Assembly (NCBI RefSeq): GCF_024713975.1
Contig: NC_091099.1
Coordinates: 17,589,501-17,653,500 of the forward strand
Source: Paralichthys olivaceus
Taxonomy: Eukaryota > Chordata > Actinopteri > Pleuronectiformes > Paralichthyidae
Direction of reading: 5' to 3'
Length of the DNA: 64,000 bases
The translations under genes and the position numbers were made by a program. Below, piece after piece: positions 1 through 13,167 of the stretch. The number at the start of each line of letters is the position of its first letter. Within the stretch, counting starts at the first letter, position 1. Below the pieces are notes generated by a model. The model made no database searches. It saw only the letters and a program-made list of their open reading frames with translations, and was not told the origin of the DNA.

Positions 1-3000
1 TGCCAACTAAAAGCCAATGGCAGAATATTTAAGTACTATTATATTTGAGGATTGTGCACTTGAGTATTTCCATATTGCACCACTTTATACTTCCGCTCAA
101 CTGCAATTCAAAGCAATTGCAATTACACTGCAATTACAAGCTGGTGTTCTTATTGTAATTCATTTAAAATATCTTGCAAGTAAGGTCCCAAATTATCCCG
201 CAACAGCAACATTCATTAAATAATCTATATAAGGCCAACATTCAGTATGGCTGACAAAATTTTGTGAATTCCCTGGAGACCACATTCTTGACACACTCCA
301 AGAGTTAAGCAATGCACATAGCTGACAGAAAATAGTTGTGGCTACACACTGTAAGATCAGAGGGCTCCTGCCATGAGCTAATCATTCCATGTGCCATATA
401 GGCAAGTGTTGAAGGAGCGTTGCCTGTTTATTTATAGGAGCCTCTGAGGTTCCACGGCAGAGGATTGCTCTTGAGCTGGATTAAATTACAGCTATGGTGA
501 AAGATGAAAATACAGCTTCTATACAGACACAAACATGAGTATAAATTCTTAATGCAGATCTATGGGCCTACTTTATTGGGCTATATTCACGGCAGTGGAG
601 GCGCATGATCTCTCCAGAGGAACATAGACTGCAAATGAACCATTAAACACATTACAGCTACATCTCAAATATTCCCGAAAACTTTTTATTTCTTTTCTTT
701 GCATGATGACTGTAATGTAGGGGGCATATGGAAGATAACCGTTGCATGAAAATAGGTTGAAGGATGAAGAAACAGCATCCTCCATATTTAGATCACGTCA
801 GTGTGTGCTGTCATCATCTTAAAACCAGTTTAGCAGCAAGTTGCATAAGGAATCCATATATCGTCTGTGTTCAAAAACAAACTGTCTTGTTAGAATTTAA
901 GTAGGCTGCAAAACATTTTACAGAAAATAGGCCTATGTGGTTTGCATCGGCCTTGTTTGTGAGCACATGGACGTAGAGAGAGATGTATTTATAAGTAGGC
1001 TCAAGGTAAAAGTATATCAAGGAAGCCCAGGCATCGAGAAACGCTATCAGACACATGGCAGCAATTTGCTGACCAGATGGTCGGCACCAGCCTCAGCCTG
1101 ACCTAATATCACGGTTCAATAGTCTGTTTACGTTGTAGAACTCACTGTAACATGTGGAGACATGGCAGGTGACACACAAAAAAACATTGAAGTTAACACT
1201 GAGTAAACTGAGCTTAAAGAACAAGTGAGGCCTTGTAAAAGCTAGTGTCAATATGACTCTTACTATAAAGAAAATAATCAGAAAGTGGAAAACCTGCACA
1301 TATTCAAATGATTTTTGAAATTGTTTTTACAGTCAGAATGTTTTTTTTTTTCATAATTTGGCTGTAAAGTCTTCAAATTCTTGCCAAGAATGAAAAACAG
1401 TCAGGAATGAAGCAGAGAACTCTACCTGCAAGAACCAGTGTCAGCAGATATTTTATAATTATCCTCTCTGAGATTCTCTGGCTGAACTTGTAAAGCTGTG
1501 TGTTTGCTGGGTGGGTTGTTGAACAGGGATTTTTTCAGTCCAGCAAAGTCGAATTGCATATATACAGTATATATATGACATCAAGCGGGTGACCAGATTG
1601 TAAGTTGAACTGTTCTTAGACATCAAGAGTGCTTATAAATAGTGGGTGGTTACTTTGGCCTATAGCAGCAAAATCTGGCCTAGGAAAGAGAAACTCAAAT
1701 GAGAGGCAGGTCAAATCAACATTACCTTTTCTTGTTAACACCATAACAGACATGTAATTGAGTCATAACTTTGTTAAAATTGCAACTGTTTCCATTTCTT
1801 ACAGTAACTGCTGAAATGGATGAAAATCTCAGTGTGGAGAGTTAACCCCTGGAATATGCTATTATTTTTCTTTTGAATAACAGGTGGAATCAACCCACAC
1901 ACATTAGCTTGATTCTGATAGAAGTCAACAGAAACTCAGTTGTGATGGTGGTGGTGTCTGTTCAACCAAACGCCAACACAGTCAGTGGCCTGATGTCAAA
2001 ACAATACAGCATTAAGTGTTTGACAGGTTCCACCTGAGAGGAAGAGATATCTCTCTTAACATCTGTTTCTGTACACAATCTATGGTTCTGTCCAATAAAA
2101 GATTTGTTGTTGCTGATATTTGCATTCATCTTTAAATGTAGTGCCCCCTTGTGGCAACAGTAGACTACTATCTCTGGAAGCTAGGTTGACTACCAGCTAA
2201 CATTCCTGCCATTTTTGTGGGCGTGGCTTTTTAGACGTTTGCACATGTGCGTCGTGGACAATCCTGTGATTTAACTGCTGATCAGCTGTAGGTATAGAAA
2301 CGTGTGCTTGTCAAACTGCACTTGACTATGAAGATCAGTTGATATTCATTTTTACACAGGGGGTTGGTTCTCCGGCTCTGCCTGCCAATCTGTAAAAGTC
2401 ACCCGCACGTCATTGAATCACATGAACAACGTTATTGACAAAATGAAACTTTGAGACCTTTGAAGTAATCCTTGATTTATAACCCACGTGTGGCTCCTCT
2501 GTGAACTGATCCCCCTGCAACTGCCCCTGGCCTGGATGGCGGACGACGCAGTCTACTAAAAAAGGGAAAGGCTTGATCAAGGGGTGAAATGATAATCCGA
2601 GGGAGGAGTGGGATGGGAGGTAATTCCAAGGAACCCTGCCCTCCGGATCAGAGGTATCCAGTTTCATCTCTTGCTGCATGCCTTGTTACCTATCAGCAAG
2701 AGCATGAACTTCAAGTTAAGATGACAGCGGGCTAAAATTGGTGGCTATCAAAACCCGGGAAGTGTCTGCTTTCAAGAGTGGAAGCCCTGAGTTCAGACAC
2801 CTCTGGGTGAGGAGACCGTGTGCAGAGCGGGCAGCGGGGGACGGCATAAACACAGCTTAAACTCCATTAGGACAAAACTTTCACACTATTAATTAGTTGC
2901 AGCTGCACACACTCCTCACCGAGACTACAAGGTAAACTGTGATCTACAGACTTTGTCACCGTTTCACTGACTCACTATCACTGTGAGCAAAGATCTTCGG

Positions 3001-6000
3001 TATCGATCATTTGAGGTCAAAACACATCTAGGTATTCAGTTAAGCTGGACTCTACCAAAGGTGATATAAGCTTAGCTTATTGCAAACATATTTGTATTAT
3101 TGAATTTATCAGTCAGTTAATAAAGCTGCAATACAGAAAACACATATATACACACATCTCTGGCAAGGCTCAAAAATGTATGTGTCAAGGTATAAAGACA
3201 AATCTACCAAATATAAGGACTCATTTAAAAACATTTGTTGATGTAGGCTACACACTTAGAAAAGAAAATGACTATCAGTTTAAATAATTAATGCAGCTTT
3301 CAAACTGTCAAATATACACATCATTATCATCAATTGTAATCAATTAACTAATCCTGTCTGTTCTTGGCCAATCGATCAAACCGAACTCTGGCTTTTGGTA
3401 AAAATTTTATTTGACTTATTTTAAGTGATTGTTCATGAAAATGTTGCATTTTGAAAATCTATGTGAAGCATCTTGAATCAGAGACCTGCCAGATTAAACT
3501 TAATCTCAAAAGACTCCAGTGTCTGACACGCTGTCATCACCGGAGTGCACCTCAGACTGGGTCACTTACCCCCTATTTCATTTCGAGCAGAGTAGTTGGC
3601 ACTAGAATGATGTGATCTGAAGAAGCTGTTGACTAGTGTGACTGACCTTTAAAAAAAAACCAACCTGTCTCAACTTATAACACACTCTTTACACAAACCT
3701 GATATGCACATGCATTCATTCACCAATCACACTAATAACAATGCCGGATACACACTTGCAGTTATACACACACACTTTGTAAATACTTGGCCTGGGGATC
3801 TGGAGGAGGTGAAAGCCAAAGGGAGACGCCGACACAAGTTGGTCGTGTGATTACCTCACGTCTGTAATGGGTTGGGAGGGAACCTCATCCTGTTTATATT
3901 TAGACAAAGATAAGTTTGAGAGGATGAAGTGCAGTTAATGAAAATGTTCATACATACTGGCTGCTTCTTAACAAATATAGTTAATGTGTTTCAAAATATC
4001 TAATTAGGATAATGATTAGAATTTAGAATTATTAGAATATATTTAAACAAATTATTTTATTAATATTATGAGTTATTAACCAGTATATCATACAGTCAAT
4101 GGATGTCTTTCATCATAAAATAGGGTTAGGGTTAAGGTTATTGTCATTATGGATATCACAACATTGGGATAATTATTTATTATTAGGATTATTTCTATTT
4201 TTATAATATAACTTAGTATTTTGTAGATATAATGGCAATTTTTCCATGATAAAAATTAATAAACATTGGCTGGTTTTAAAGATATAGAGTTTATGTGTTT
4301 ATGAATATCTAAGCACTGTGATAACTGTTTATTATTAGAACAATTGGCATGTTATAAATAGTTATGTTATTGATTTCATCATGCTACTGTGACAGAGACG
4401 TCTTAACTGAGGGGAGAGTTTATTGTTAAAATAACGCAATGAATAACAATAAACGAAGATAATGATAATAATATAATTTAAGTATATCGAGCTTTTAAAA
4501 ATACTCAAGGACACTACATAAGTAAAAACAGAGCAATCAAGTAAAGGCAAACATATGAAAATATAAAAATAACATTATTAATCACACATTAAAAAGTTCT
4601 GCAGATGAAACCAAGATTAAATCAGATATTAAATCAGTGTCAGTTGAGATGACAGCATTTCTCTCGTTCTGAAGAATGATGAGAAAGCAGACGTTTCCTA
4701 GCTGTGAGTGAACGCACGGGGTCTTGTTACCATGGGGGTCTCCTGCATTCATAGGTCGAGCCATTAATAACGATGGGAGGTTCCTCGCTGTCAGCATTCA
4801 TGCACCCTGCAGGCTTTTATGGCATGTGTCTCCCAGGCTACGTCTCGGTACATGCGGTCACTGTTTAGGTGTGCATGTACTGTACATCTCAAGAGAAATG
4901 GATAGATGGTGGAAACGTGCACTTGGCAGCAGAGTATTCAAAATAGTAAATATTGCAATTCTGTTAAATAATCAAATGAGATGATGTGAATATTGTGCTG
5001 AAATAATGCTGTTGTAAATACAACGATGAGATTAAAATACTACTGAATTTAAGATAGATAATAACTAGAGGTGACAGAGGGAGGCTAATGTAGATCATGC
5101 CATGTTATATTCCTTTCTTTAACTTTGACTGATGTATGAGAGTCACATGTCCATTCCACAGCTTGTTTATTATTGTTTGTTTCCTTGGTTACAGTCAAGG
5201 CCTGACACCTTGGTTTGACCCAGACAGTCATTTGCTATATGCTAAAAAATTAGCAGCAGGCGGCACCGTGTCCTGACACTGACACTTGACTCTGAAATCC
5301 AACCCTTTGTTCAGTAATGGAAAGACCATAAAAATGTGCTCCTCTGAGACCCAGTGCTTGTTCGAAAGTTTGTGATGGCAGGTTCTTCTCACCAATGATC
5401 GCCCTTGTTTGTGTAATAACGCAAACCGTCCAAGTTGGTTTTAGTAACACTGATTAGCACCCCTGTGCTATTATTGTTGTTCTCCTGTGTCTACAACTGA
5501 CGTGACTGACATAAGTGATAGCCTACAGCTTTATGAAGGCAACGAAAGTGGAAAAAACTGGCCTATAAAAAGACCACAATGCTGCGGCACACATATAACT
5601 TGACCCTGCACATTGGGGCCACATCATTTAAACATCTTAGCATTTAATCTTTAAGAGAAGAAGAATAATTAAACTCTAATGTGACGAAAAGTTGACACTT
5701 GAAGTCTGAATATACGACTACAAGTACTTGCAGCTGTTTTTTTTTTTTTTTACACCTCTGTGACCCCAAAGCTAGGTCACTTGTCTTATGGGGGTCCACG
5801 TGTTCCAAGTTGTACAATTGATCCCTTTAAGTGCGATGAACAGTGAATGTTATTTTGGCTGAGGCTTCCTGAAGACACCATCCTCTCTGGCTACTCAAGT
5901 GTCAGTCAAACCAGCAGTTTCCACTGGCCAGGTCCAGGAGGGCCCCTGGTGACACGCTGCTCTGAGCCTCAGAGCACTAAAGTCATTTCATCTTATTTAT

Positions 6001-6743
6001 ATCAAGATACATTTGATACGCAGGAAAAGAACCAAAATATATGCTGAACAAGCTCAATCTGTTTGTCCTTTTCTCTTGTGCTGTTTCTAAAACTGTGGGC
6101 TGTGACCCAAAGTAGACCCGGGCGAGGAGGTTCCCCTTGTGACGAGAATAGCCCCATGATTTCATGAATGAGGGACCTGCAGGGTAAGACACTTCATTTC
6201 TGAGCAGACACTGGATCTGAAAACATATTTGAACTCTCCCTGGACAAAACAAGGATTAAGGACTTTTTGAAAGCATATTATATTTTAAGTATTAATAACT
6301 TAAATTTGATTTAAAATAACAGACTTGTAAGGTGACATGTTTACTTGGAAATCACTGCAGTGCAACAGTGAGTGAGTGTGAGAGGGACAGCAGCAGCAGC
6401 AAGTGTCATCTGGTCTTCCAACTTGGGGAGGGCTCTGGAGTTTAAAATGGTGTGAATATGATAGCCATCTCCAGCCATCGGTATTGCTTATGCAAGTGGA
6501 GATCTGTCTGCACCATTGAAAGTTGACAGTTCAGAGGCACTAATCTGACAAAAGGACGGTGTAAATCAACAACGGAGCAACAATTTTGGATTATCGACAG
6601 ACTCTGAGGAGCAAAAAAAAAAAAAAAAAACTGAATCTGGGGCGGCTGCATGAGAAAGAGAGACGTGAGGACGCACGGGCTAAAGGGCAAGAGGGAGACA
6701 CCGAGGAGGTGAGTGGCGGGTTTACCCTCGGAGGGGTAAAAAG
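1..6743. other. non-coding region upstream of kcna6
   Basis: I see no convincing coding exon here; the open frames are short, lack splice context and resemble no family I know. The region is AT-rich with scattered short runs, for example poly-T near 5738 and poly-A at about 6614-6632. A splice-donor-like site at 2931/2932 follows a GC-richer stretch (2800-2931) and could end a non-coding first exon of kcna6, but I could not pair it with a clear acceptor. A TATA-like stretch lies near 5563. Both are weak. The kcna6 5' UTR presumably fills the last few hundred bases. Confidence 0.5.
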
Positions 6744-8186
6744 ATGACTGTGGTGTCCCAGGAGAACCACGACGAGACTGTGGTCGTTACTCCTTTGTTG
6801 CAAGATGCTGCCGACTTGGAGCCGGCGGACCAGGAGTGCAGCGAGAGGGTGTTCATCAACATCTCAGGTCTGCGCTTCGAGACGCAGCTAAAGACCCTCT
6901 CCCGCTTCCCGGCCACGCTCCTGGGAGACCCGCGCAAGAGGATGCGCTTCTTCGACCCGCTGAGAAACGAGTACTTCTTTGACAGGAACAGGCCGAGCTT
7001 CGACGCCATCCTTTATTATTACCAGTCGGGCGGGCGGCTGCGGAGGCCCGTGAGCGTACCTGTGGACATTTTCCTGGAGGAAATCAAGTTTTATGAACTC
7101 GAGGAAGAGGCCGTGGACCTTTTCCGAGAGGACGAGGGCTTGGCGAGGGAGGAGGACCAGACGCTGCCCAACAACGAGTTCCAGCGCCAGTTGTGGCTCC
7201 TCTTCGAGTATCCGGAGAGTTCAGGACCTGCACGGATAATTGCCATCGTGTCAGTTATGGTTATTTTAATATCCATTGTTATATTCTGCTTGGAGACACT
7301 ACCCGAGTTCAGAGACGTCCCTCCGCAGCCGGACAACAGCAACACGGTGAATGAAAGCGCACAGGGTAAAGCGACCAGCCCATTCACAGACCCCTTTTTC
7401 ATGGTTGAGACACTTTGCATCGTGTGGTTCTCTTTTGAATTCACCATGAGGTTCCTCTCGTGTCCCAGCAAAGCAGCTTTCTTTAAAAACCTCATGAACC
7501 TCATCGATGTCGTGGCCATAGCTCCGTACTTCATCACCCTGGGCCTGGATCTCGCAGAGCATCAGGGCAGCAGTCAACAGGCCGCGTCCCTGGCCATACT
7601 AAGGGTCATCCGTCTGGTCCGTGTTTTCAGGATTTTTAAACTCTCCCGGCACTCCAAGGGCCTCCAGATCCTCGGCCAGACGCTCCACGCCAGCCTCAGG
7701 GAGCTGGGGCTGCTCATATTCTTCCTTCTCATCGGTGTGGTCTTATTCTCCAGTTCAGTTTATTTTGCAGAGGCAGAAGACCCCGATTCTGGATTTTCCA
7801 GTATACCTGATGCGTTCTGGTGGGCTGTGGTGACAATGACCACGGTTGGTTATGGAGACATGTGTCCCTCCACCATTTGGGGGAAATTCGTTGGATCTTT
7901 GTGCGCAATCGCTGGAGTACTCACTATAGCTTTACCCGTCCCAGTCATAGTGTCCAATTTCAATTATTTCTATCACAGAGAAAACGAGGAGGAGGAAAAC
8001 ACTCAGTACGTGCACGTGACTTGTGGGCAACAGCAACAGCCCTCATTTGTTGAGTGTGATTCAAACAAAAGTATCCAGTCGCTCTCCAAACCTGAGTCCT
8101 TTCAGGAGAGCGACGACCTGGACCCTCCGAAATATCCAAAGATAAATCCACTTGAGACATACACAGGGAAACTGACAGATGTATAA
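6744..8186 (+). CDS. kcna6: voltage-gated potassium channel Kv1.6-like (shaker family)
   Basis: Intronless 480-codon gene for a pore-forming alpha subunit of a Kv1 delayed-rectifier channel in the neuronal plasma membrane, assembling as homo- or heterotetramers. A T1 tetramerisation domain (about residues 33-125, with [17 protein letters not shown]) is followed by six membrane segments. S4 (about 282-304) has the repeated Arg/Lys pattern [13 protein letters not shown]. The P loop holds TTVGYGD (GYGD at 369-372) and S6 holds the PVP hinge. The tail ends in LTDV, a PDZ ligand. Post-S6 THVTCGQ-like sequence (YVHVTCGQ) matches mammalian Kv1.6 rather than Kv1.1, and the order before kcna1 agrees. 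An NES glycosylation sequon lies in the S1-S2 loop. Length is a little shorter than mammalian Kv1.6, mainly in the N-terminus and the S1-S2 loop. The residue after GYGDM is Cys374, where mammals have Tyr. Confidence 0.93.
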   Translation: MTVVSQENHDETVVVTPLLQDAADLEPADQECSERVFINISGLRFETQLKTLSRFPATLLGDPRKRMRFFDPLRNEYFFDRNRPSFDAILYYYQSGGRLRRPVSVPVDIFLEEIKFYELEEEAVDLFREDEGLAREEDQTLPNNEFQRQLWLLFEYPESSGPARIIAIVSVMVILISIVIFCLETLPEFRDVPPQPDNSNTVNESAQGKATSPFTDPFFMVETLCIVWFSFEFTMRFLSCPSKAAFFKNLMNLIDVVAIAPYFITLGLDLAEHQGSSQQAASLAILRVIRLVRVFRIFKLSRHSKGLQILGQTLHASLRELGLLIFFLLIGVVLFSSSVYFAEAEDPDSGFSSIPDAFWWAVVTMTTVGYGDMCPSTIWGKFVGSLCAIAGVLTIALPVPVIVSNFNYFYHRENEEEENTQYVHVTCGQQQQPSFVECDSNKSIQSLSKPESFQESDDLDPPKYPKINPLETYTGKLTDV

Positions 8187-10140
8187 AGAAGATGTGTTTT
8201 TTTTCCTGGTGAGTTATCTTCCAGTGGACACGCAGTCAATGCTTCTCCACGGCGGATGCTGCAGGTGCTTTTACGCATGCTGTCTACAGTGGTCTCCAAA
8301 CGTGGGGCCTCAGATATTAGTTTTTGCAAATACCACCAACATCAGGAATTCACGTTATCTTAATTCACCAAATGAGAAAATCATTCCTCCACTTCTCACA
8401 TTTTCTCATATTGGAGAGACTATTGGAAACATGCAGAGAGAAGCTGTGGACTTTAATATTGTACTCGGGAAACCTTAAATAAAAACATGTGGGAACTCAT
8501 GAGACACGCAATTAAACACAAGGATTATTTGAACTGGGTCTGCAGCAGTAACATAGAGCCATCCGAGAAAACACACGGCTCCATACGTGTCAGGGGCAGG
8601 TGTTTTGTTATTTGTTTACCCATAAAGACATTTCAATATGAGCTACAATTTATTCATATATTGTTGAGAAAATAGCATTATCTATTTTCTAATAATCCCA
8701 GAGTATTGAAAAGAGTCGGAGAGGGCAGATCAGGCGTGCGTAAACGTGCCAATGACGCACAAGGCATCCATCTCTCCACACTGGAGCACATGGCGAACTA
8801 AGACACATGTCCATTAACCGAAAAAAGAATACTTCACCACAGAGTTTGGGTTCATGTTGGCCACATGTCAGAGTGTGTCGGGGTTTGAGCCGTGCGCACT
8901 GTGGATAGTTGGCTGCTGCTATGTGCACGAGCACACTGGCACTTGTTCAACACTCTTGTCCAGCTGCGTTCAAGCCTCCGATATATTCGTGCCCAACGTG
9001 TCATTGTACATAAACACAAGTAGCTTCTGCTATTACGCAGCATGGCGTCCCGACATAATGGGAACTATGAAAACCTACTTTGCACTTAAGTATGAGGCGG
9101 TCAAATGAGTAAAACCGCTTAGATTTCTGATAGAAACCTTCTTATATTAGGTTGTTTGCATCTGTTCAACTTGCAGATTGTTGCCTTAACCAAGGCTCTA
9201 ACACTCAGGATACTGTGTTCAGGTTTAAGGTCTGTTTTTCATGACAACACCAATGTCCCATAATAAAAAGACAAATATCTCGTTATTACATGATCGATTT
9301 CCTCTAAAAATAACAAGTCTCACATGTCTAAAAATACTACATCATCTGCAGCCCAATTTTTTTTTTCTTGGAGCTTGTAATGTGTAGCCAGTGGTCAAAA
9401 TAAATGAGCTCTGAGCGCCACTCTGTGGATGAAACACATCCCTGCAGACAGCTCAGGAACCTCAGAGTGCAAAATTAAGACATAGGCTTGAATATCTTTG
9501 CTCTGTTGCAGCTTGCCTGTTCGGAATTTGGCTTAAGCCTCCTGAGGCCATGCTCTTTGACACAGTATGTATTCAGATGCTTGTGATGGTGATCTAAGCT
9601 CAGATACCTGATTGCTTTCTCTCACCTCCCAATGCCAACATAGTGAGTTTTGTTTTCTGCTTACAGGAGGCAAGAGACGATTAAGTGAAGCTCGTTGTTC
9701 GCTTAAAATACTAGTGGGGCATTCTTTTCTCCTCCAAAATACTGGATCATTTTCTCATGGATTATTCTTGCATTGCCAGTGATGTAGCCTACAGAGACCT
9801 CATGGTGGAAACGCTTGGGGAAAGTTTAGTCTGCCGCAGTGGACATTTTGTGTATTAGCCATAGAAAAAAATACATTCTTTTGTGTAGGCTTTATAAATG
9901 ACCACGCTCTTTTTGTAGCTGTAAATTGTGTACATAATGTTGTTTTGTAAAACTTCTGAACTTCCTCTTTTCTTATGCAGCTTACAATGCAAAGTTGGAA
10001 CCGCAACTTGCTTCTGTGTTGTTACAATCATTCAGCTTACATTGCAGCCCGCTGTAAACAACAAGAGCATTATAGTGCAATGTCTGCATGACGTACATGC
10101 ATTGTGAATTTTAGATGTAATAAAATATTTATTTTTCTAA
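8187..10140 (+). other. kcna6: kcna6 3' UTR and downstream sequence
   Basis: No gene is visible. Canonical AATAAA signals on the + strand at 8478-8483 and 10119-10124 offer a short (about 0.3 kb) and a long (about 1.95 kb) 3' UTR. The first is soon followed by a GT/G-rich stretch, the second by T-rich and TG-containing sequence. Kv1 genes usually have long 3' UTRs, so the distal site may be used as well. Which is real needs transcript ends. Confidence 0.4.
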
Positions 10141-11449
10141 TTTAAAGATGTATGTGAACTTAACTTAATTCTTTTTATAAATAAATTATGGATCAGAGAA
10201 CATACCCCTCGTTATTTTTTCATGATCGCAATAAAACGGATTCAGAAACAGCAAGTCATTGATGTTAGAACTTCAAATCCATGCACAGTGATTAGTTCAA
10301 TTCACTGCTCTATACCTCTGTTGGTGCTCATTGGTGTCAGAGGAAGGGTCGTCTTGCCACAAAAGCAATTAGGTTAATAAAATGTCATTGTGATGAATGG
10401 AGGAGGCACATTTCAACCAATAAGATAGAGGTCTGATCACCTGATTTGATCTGAAAGGTCTTTTTTTAGTAAGTCAGACATTTGTTCTGAGTTAGTTCAG
10501 CTCAGTGTCATAAGGCCCTGACAAACCAAACACTGCCATGATTTTATTTTGACTGTTGTAATGTGAGTATGTTCTCAAGTTTTACCCAATTGTGGTTTCC
10601 TGAGGCGAACCAATAATCTGCGCTGTCCGTGGTGCTGAAAGTGATCCGGCCTCTGCAGAGGATCATCTAGTAAATTCCAACTCACAGTATTAGAACAGGT
10701 GACAGGGTTTAATATTGTGGTTTGTATCCATGGCCTGAGAAAGTACATTCTAAACCACCATTTATGTGACTTAATCTATTTTCACTCGTTTCCTATGGCT
10801 TCATGGCTTTAAGTCAAAAACATAAACATCAGTATTTGTCACATTCCTTGCAAAATGTGTCTTCTGGGGCCAAATGTAGCAGGTTAATGGCTGAGAGGAT
10901 GTGATTACTTAGTCAGCATCATAAAGTATAAAGATCCTGGACATGAGCACAGACCTGCACAGACAAGCTGACCTGCAGACGCAACGTGGACCATTTTAAA
11001 CCCATTGTCGTTGCATGGAGTACAATTAAGTATCCCAGTTGTACAAATGGTATAACATAACTCAGAGACAAGTATAGACACATTATTGTGTATTAAATAG
11101 ATTCATAAAGAATTCATAGTATGAAATGTAGTATATTAACACATATGGGTTTGTGTGCTCAGTTAAATTGCACATAATAACATTGCACATGATGATATTG
11201 CACAGTTACGATTGTATTGCACTTGGTTCAGTTCTCTAAAGGCACTTGAGCACAAGCTTGTTACCCTTTGATTTACTGCTCATCGGCATAATAAAATATA
11301 CTAAATCACTTTAGCGCACAACAGTCCTTGACACATCCAACGGTCATCCAGGAGTGATATGATGACAAGGTGATCATTTCTTCCCTCATTGATCGACAAC
11401 AGACTGGTCTGTAATTGGCAGATGGTCTCAGATGTTGCACAGTGAATGA
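10141..11449. other. kcna6-kcna1 intergenic segment
   Basis: No coding sequence is recognised. It is AT-rich and holds the RE1 element listed separately at 10619-10639. It lies upstream of the likely kcna1 first exon. Confidence 0.5.
10619..10639 (-). promoter_or_regulatory. RE1/NRSE element (REST binding site)
   Basis: Read on the minus strand, this 21-mer differs from the textbook RE1 consensus (TTCAGCACC, two-base spacer, GGACAGCGCC) only at its last base. Both half-sites and the canonical spacing are intact. REST represses neuronal genes in non-neuronal cells, and RE1 sites are common near ion-channel genes. The site is about 2.4 kb after the kcna6 stop and 2.5 kb before the kcna1 start, so it could silence either or both channels outside neurons. 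The motif is seen directly; its occupancy is inferred. Confidence 0.8.
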
Positions 11450-12290
11450 TTCAGAGCTCCTGTCCCTCTTTGCGGTCCATTGCGCCAGAGCTGGCACTGC
11501 GCGGGCGCTCTTGTTTTTGTGGTGTGTGTGGAGAAGTTGAGTCGGCGTGCTTTAGTAGAGCCGGTCTGCATTGCGTCGAAACCCTCCAACTCCTCCTCCT
11601 CCTCCTGCTGCTGCTGCCCTCCCCTCTCCTCCTCTCCTCTCTTTTTCCCTCACCTCCCATGCACTTGCATGTAAAATGCACATCACAACATGTTTGACAT
11701 TGTCAAGTAAACATTTGGACCTCGCTGCTGCTGCACTTGACTCGTCTCTCCACTCTCGTTTTTTTTTTTTTTTTTGGGGGGGGGGGGGGAGCGTAAAATT
11801 CCGCTCTCCGAGAAACACACTCCAGCTCGTCATCGTGTCCATACTCGCAGGAGGCAGCAGATTTCTGCTGATGCAGTGATGTCTGGAAATGTCAAGGGCT
11901 CGCTTGTTGCCCCATAATGTATCTCTCCCCCCGAACTGCTGCGCAAGATTTTCTCCTGCGGTACAGCCTCTACTGTAAAGCTGCTCACACCACCGTGCCG
12001 CCAAGCGAGCAACTGTACGGACGCTGCTGCAGCTTTGCAACCCTTCTCTTCTCGCAGCATTTCCATCTCAGGCTTCCCTCATTACAGACCTGCCTGATTT
12101 CTCATCAGACGTTTAGACCTATGAGGGCACTTTGACGGGACACGGGATGGTGATGATGACCATAGTGAGGCTCTAGGCTTTTCTCCTCGGGAAGGTGCAA
12201 TGTGAAGTTGCCACATGATACCCACTGGTGTCCTGCTGTTGGATGATATTACCCGAGGATAAAACGCATTCAAGACCTTTCAAGATTACG
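11450..12290 (+). other. kcna1: probable kcna1 promoter and non-coding first exon
   Basis: This stretch is richer in GC and CpG than its flanks (for example around 11480-11515 and 11935-12060) and ends in a strong splice donor, ACG/GTAAGA at 12290/12291. The vertebrate KCNA1 gene has a non-coding first exon joined to a single coding exon, which fits. The transcription start is not determined. A T-run followed by a G-run occupies 11759-11789. Open frames on both strands here come from low-complexity CTC/GAG sequence and resemble no protein. Confidence 0.45.
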
Positions 12291-12907
12291 GTAAGAACTG
12301 CTGACTAGCACAATATAGCCATCATGGATTGTTTATGTCAACAGCCGCTGTTCAAGATGATATACTACTATTGTATTGTTCTCCCTCTTTCTTAAGAGTA
12401 AGATTTTATTTGCAGTATTTTATACTGCATTAGGCCTAAAGGCTTTGCGCATATAGAAACCTCAGTTGCTATAATGTCAGTATATTATGCGTCAGACCGG
12501 AGAGAGTGGCATAGGATAAATCACTGCTATGTTCCTTTAAGACACAAACACATATGACAAACTTAAGTTAACAGAAATGTCATAGGAATGTAGCAGAGAA
12601 TGAAACAGCAATTGAGTTACTAATAGGAATTTAAAGGTAATGTGGAAAACACAATAAAGATCAAAACATTCATGAACTCTTAACTGAAAGATTGTAAATA
12701 CAGATTTTGTAGAAATATGACAATTTGAATCCTCGGAATAGTATTTTTTACATACACTATCGGGTAGTTGCACTAAATGTAGGCTGAGAGAAGTAAACGA
12801 ATAAATAAATAAACTGCAGAAAATGCTGAGCCAGCAAATATCTTGGCAGTTTGATCCCATTATTTCCTCCCTCTCCCTCCCTCTCTCTCTCTCTCTCTGG
12901 GTGACAG

Positions 12908-13167
12908 AGGCAGCAGTAACAACAGCAGCAGATGCACTGGAGAGCAGCAATGGTCAAGTCAGCGAGAACCGCAGTGGAGCCGCACTGAGGCAGAGCAGCC
13001 AACCAACCCCCTTGTACCTGGGGACGTCTCCAACAATTTAAGGGGTGTGGGAAGCTGAGGAGTGGAAATTTTCCCCCTGATCCTGAATGCCTGCTCAGTC
13101 AGACTAACCGAAACCCAACACAACTCCTCCTCCTCCTCCTTGTCTTCCACCTCCTCCTCCTACCAAA
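12908..13167 (+). other. kcna1: kcna1 exon 2, 5' UTR part
   Basis: A long CT-rich tract (12865-12898) followed by GACAG at 12903-12907 makes a good splice acceptor. The 260 bases to the ATG would be 5' UTR. The last 40 bases are a run of CTC/TCC triplets on the sense strand. The intron implied is 12291-12907 and holds nothing else I recognise. Confidence 0.5.

Noticed and set aside
2135-2160. CTCF-like GTGCCCCCTTGTGG
   Set aside because: Two departures from the core and no positional support.
4120-4142. Short GGGTTA-like run resembling telomere repeats
   Set aside because: Only about two to three imperfect units, too few for an interstitial telomere.
6690-6743. Donor-like GAGGAG/GTGAGT just before the kcna6 ATG
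   Set aside because: No matching acceptor exists between it and the ATG, and the coding frame starts only 33 bases later; read as plain 5' UTR.
7091-7577. Open frames on the minus strand opposite kcna6 (up to 148 codons)
   Set aside because: They mirror the codon pattern of the highly constrained Kv1 frame and resemble no protein.
11552-12040. 162-codon minus-strand frame in the kcna1 first-exon region
   Set aside because: It runs through GAG/CTC low-complexity sequence and a poly-A/poly-C run, has no splice context, and lies opposite the likely first exon.
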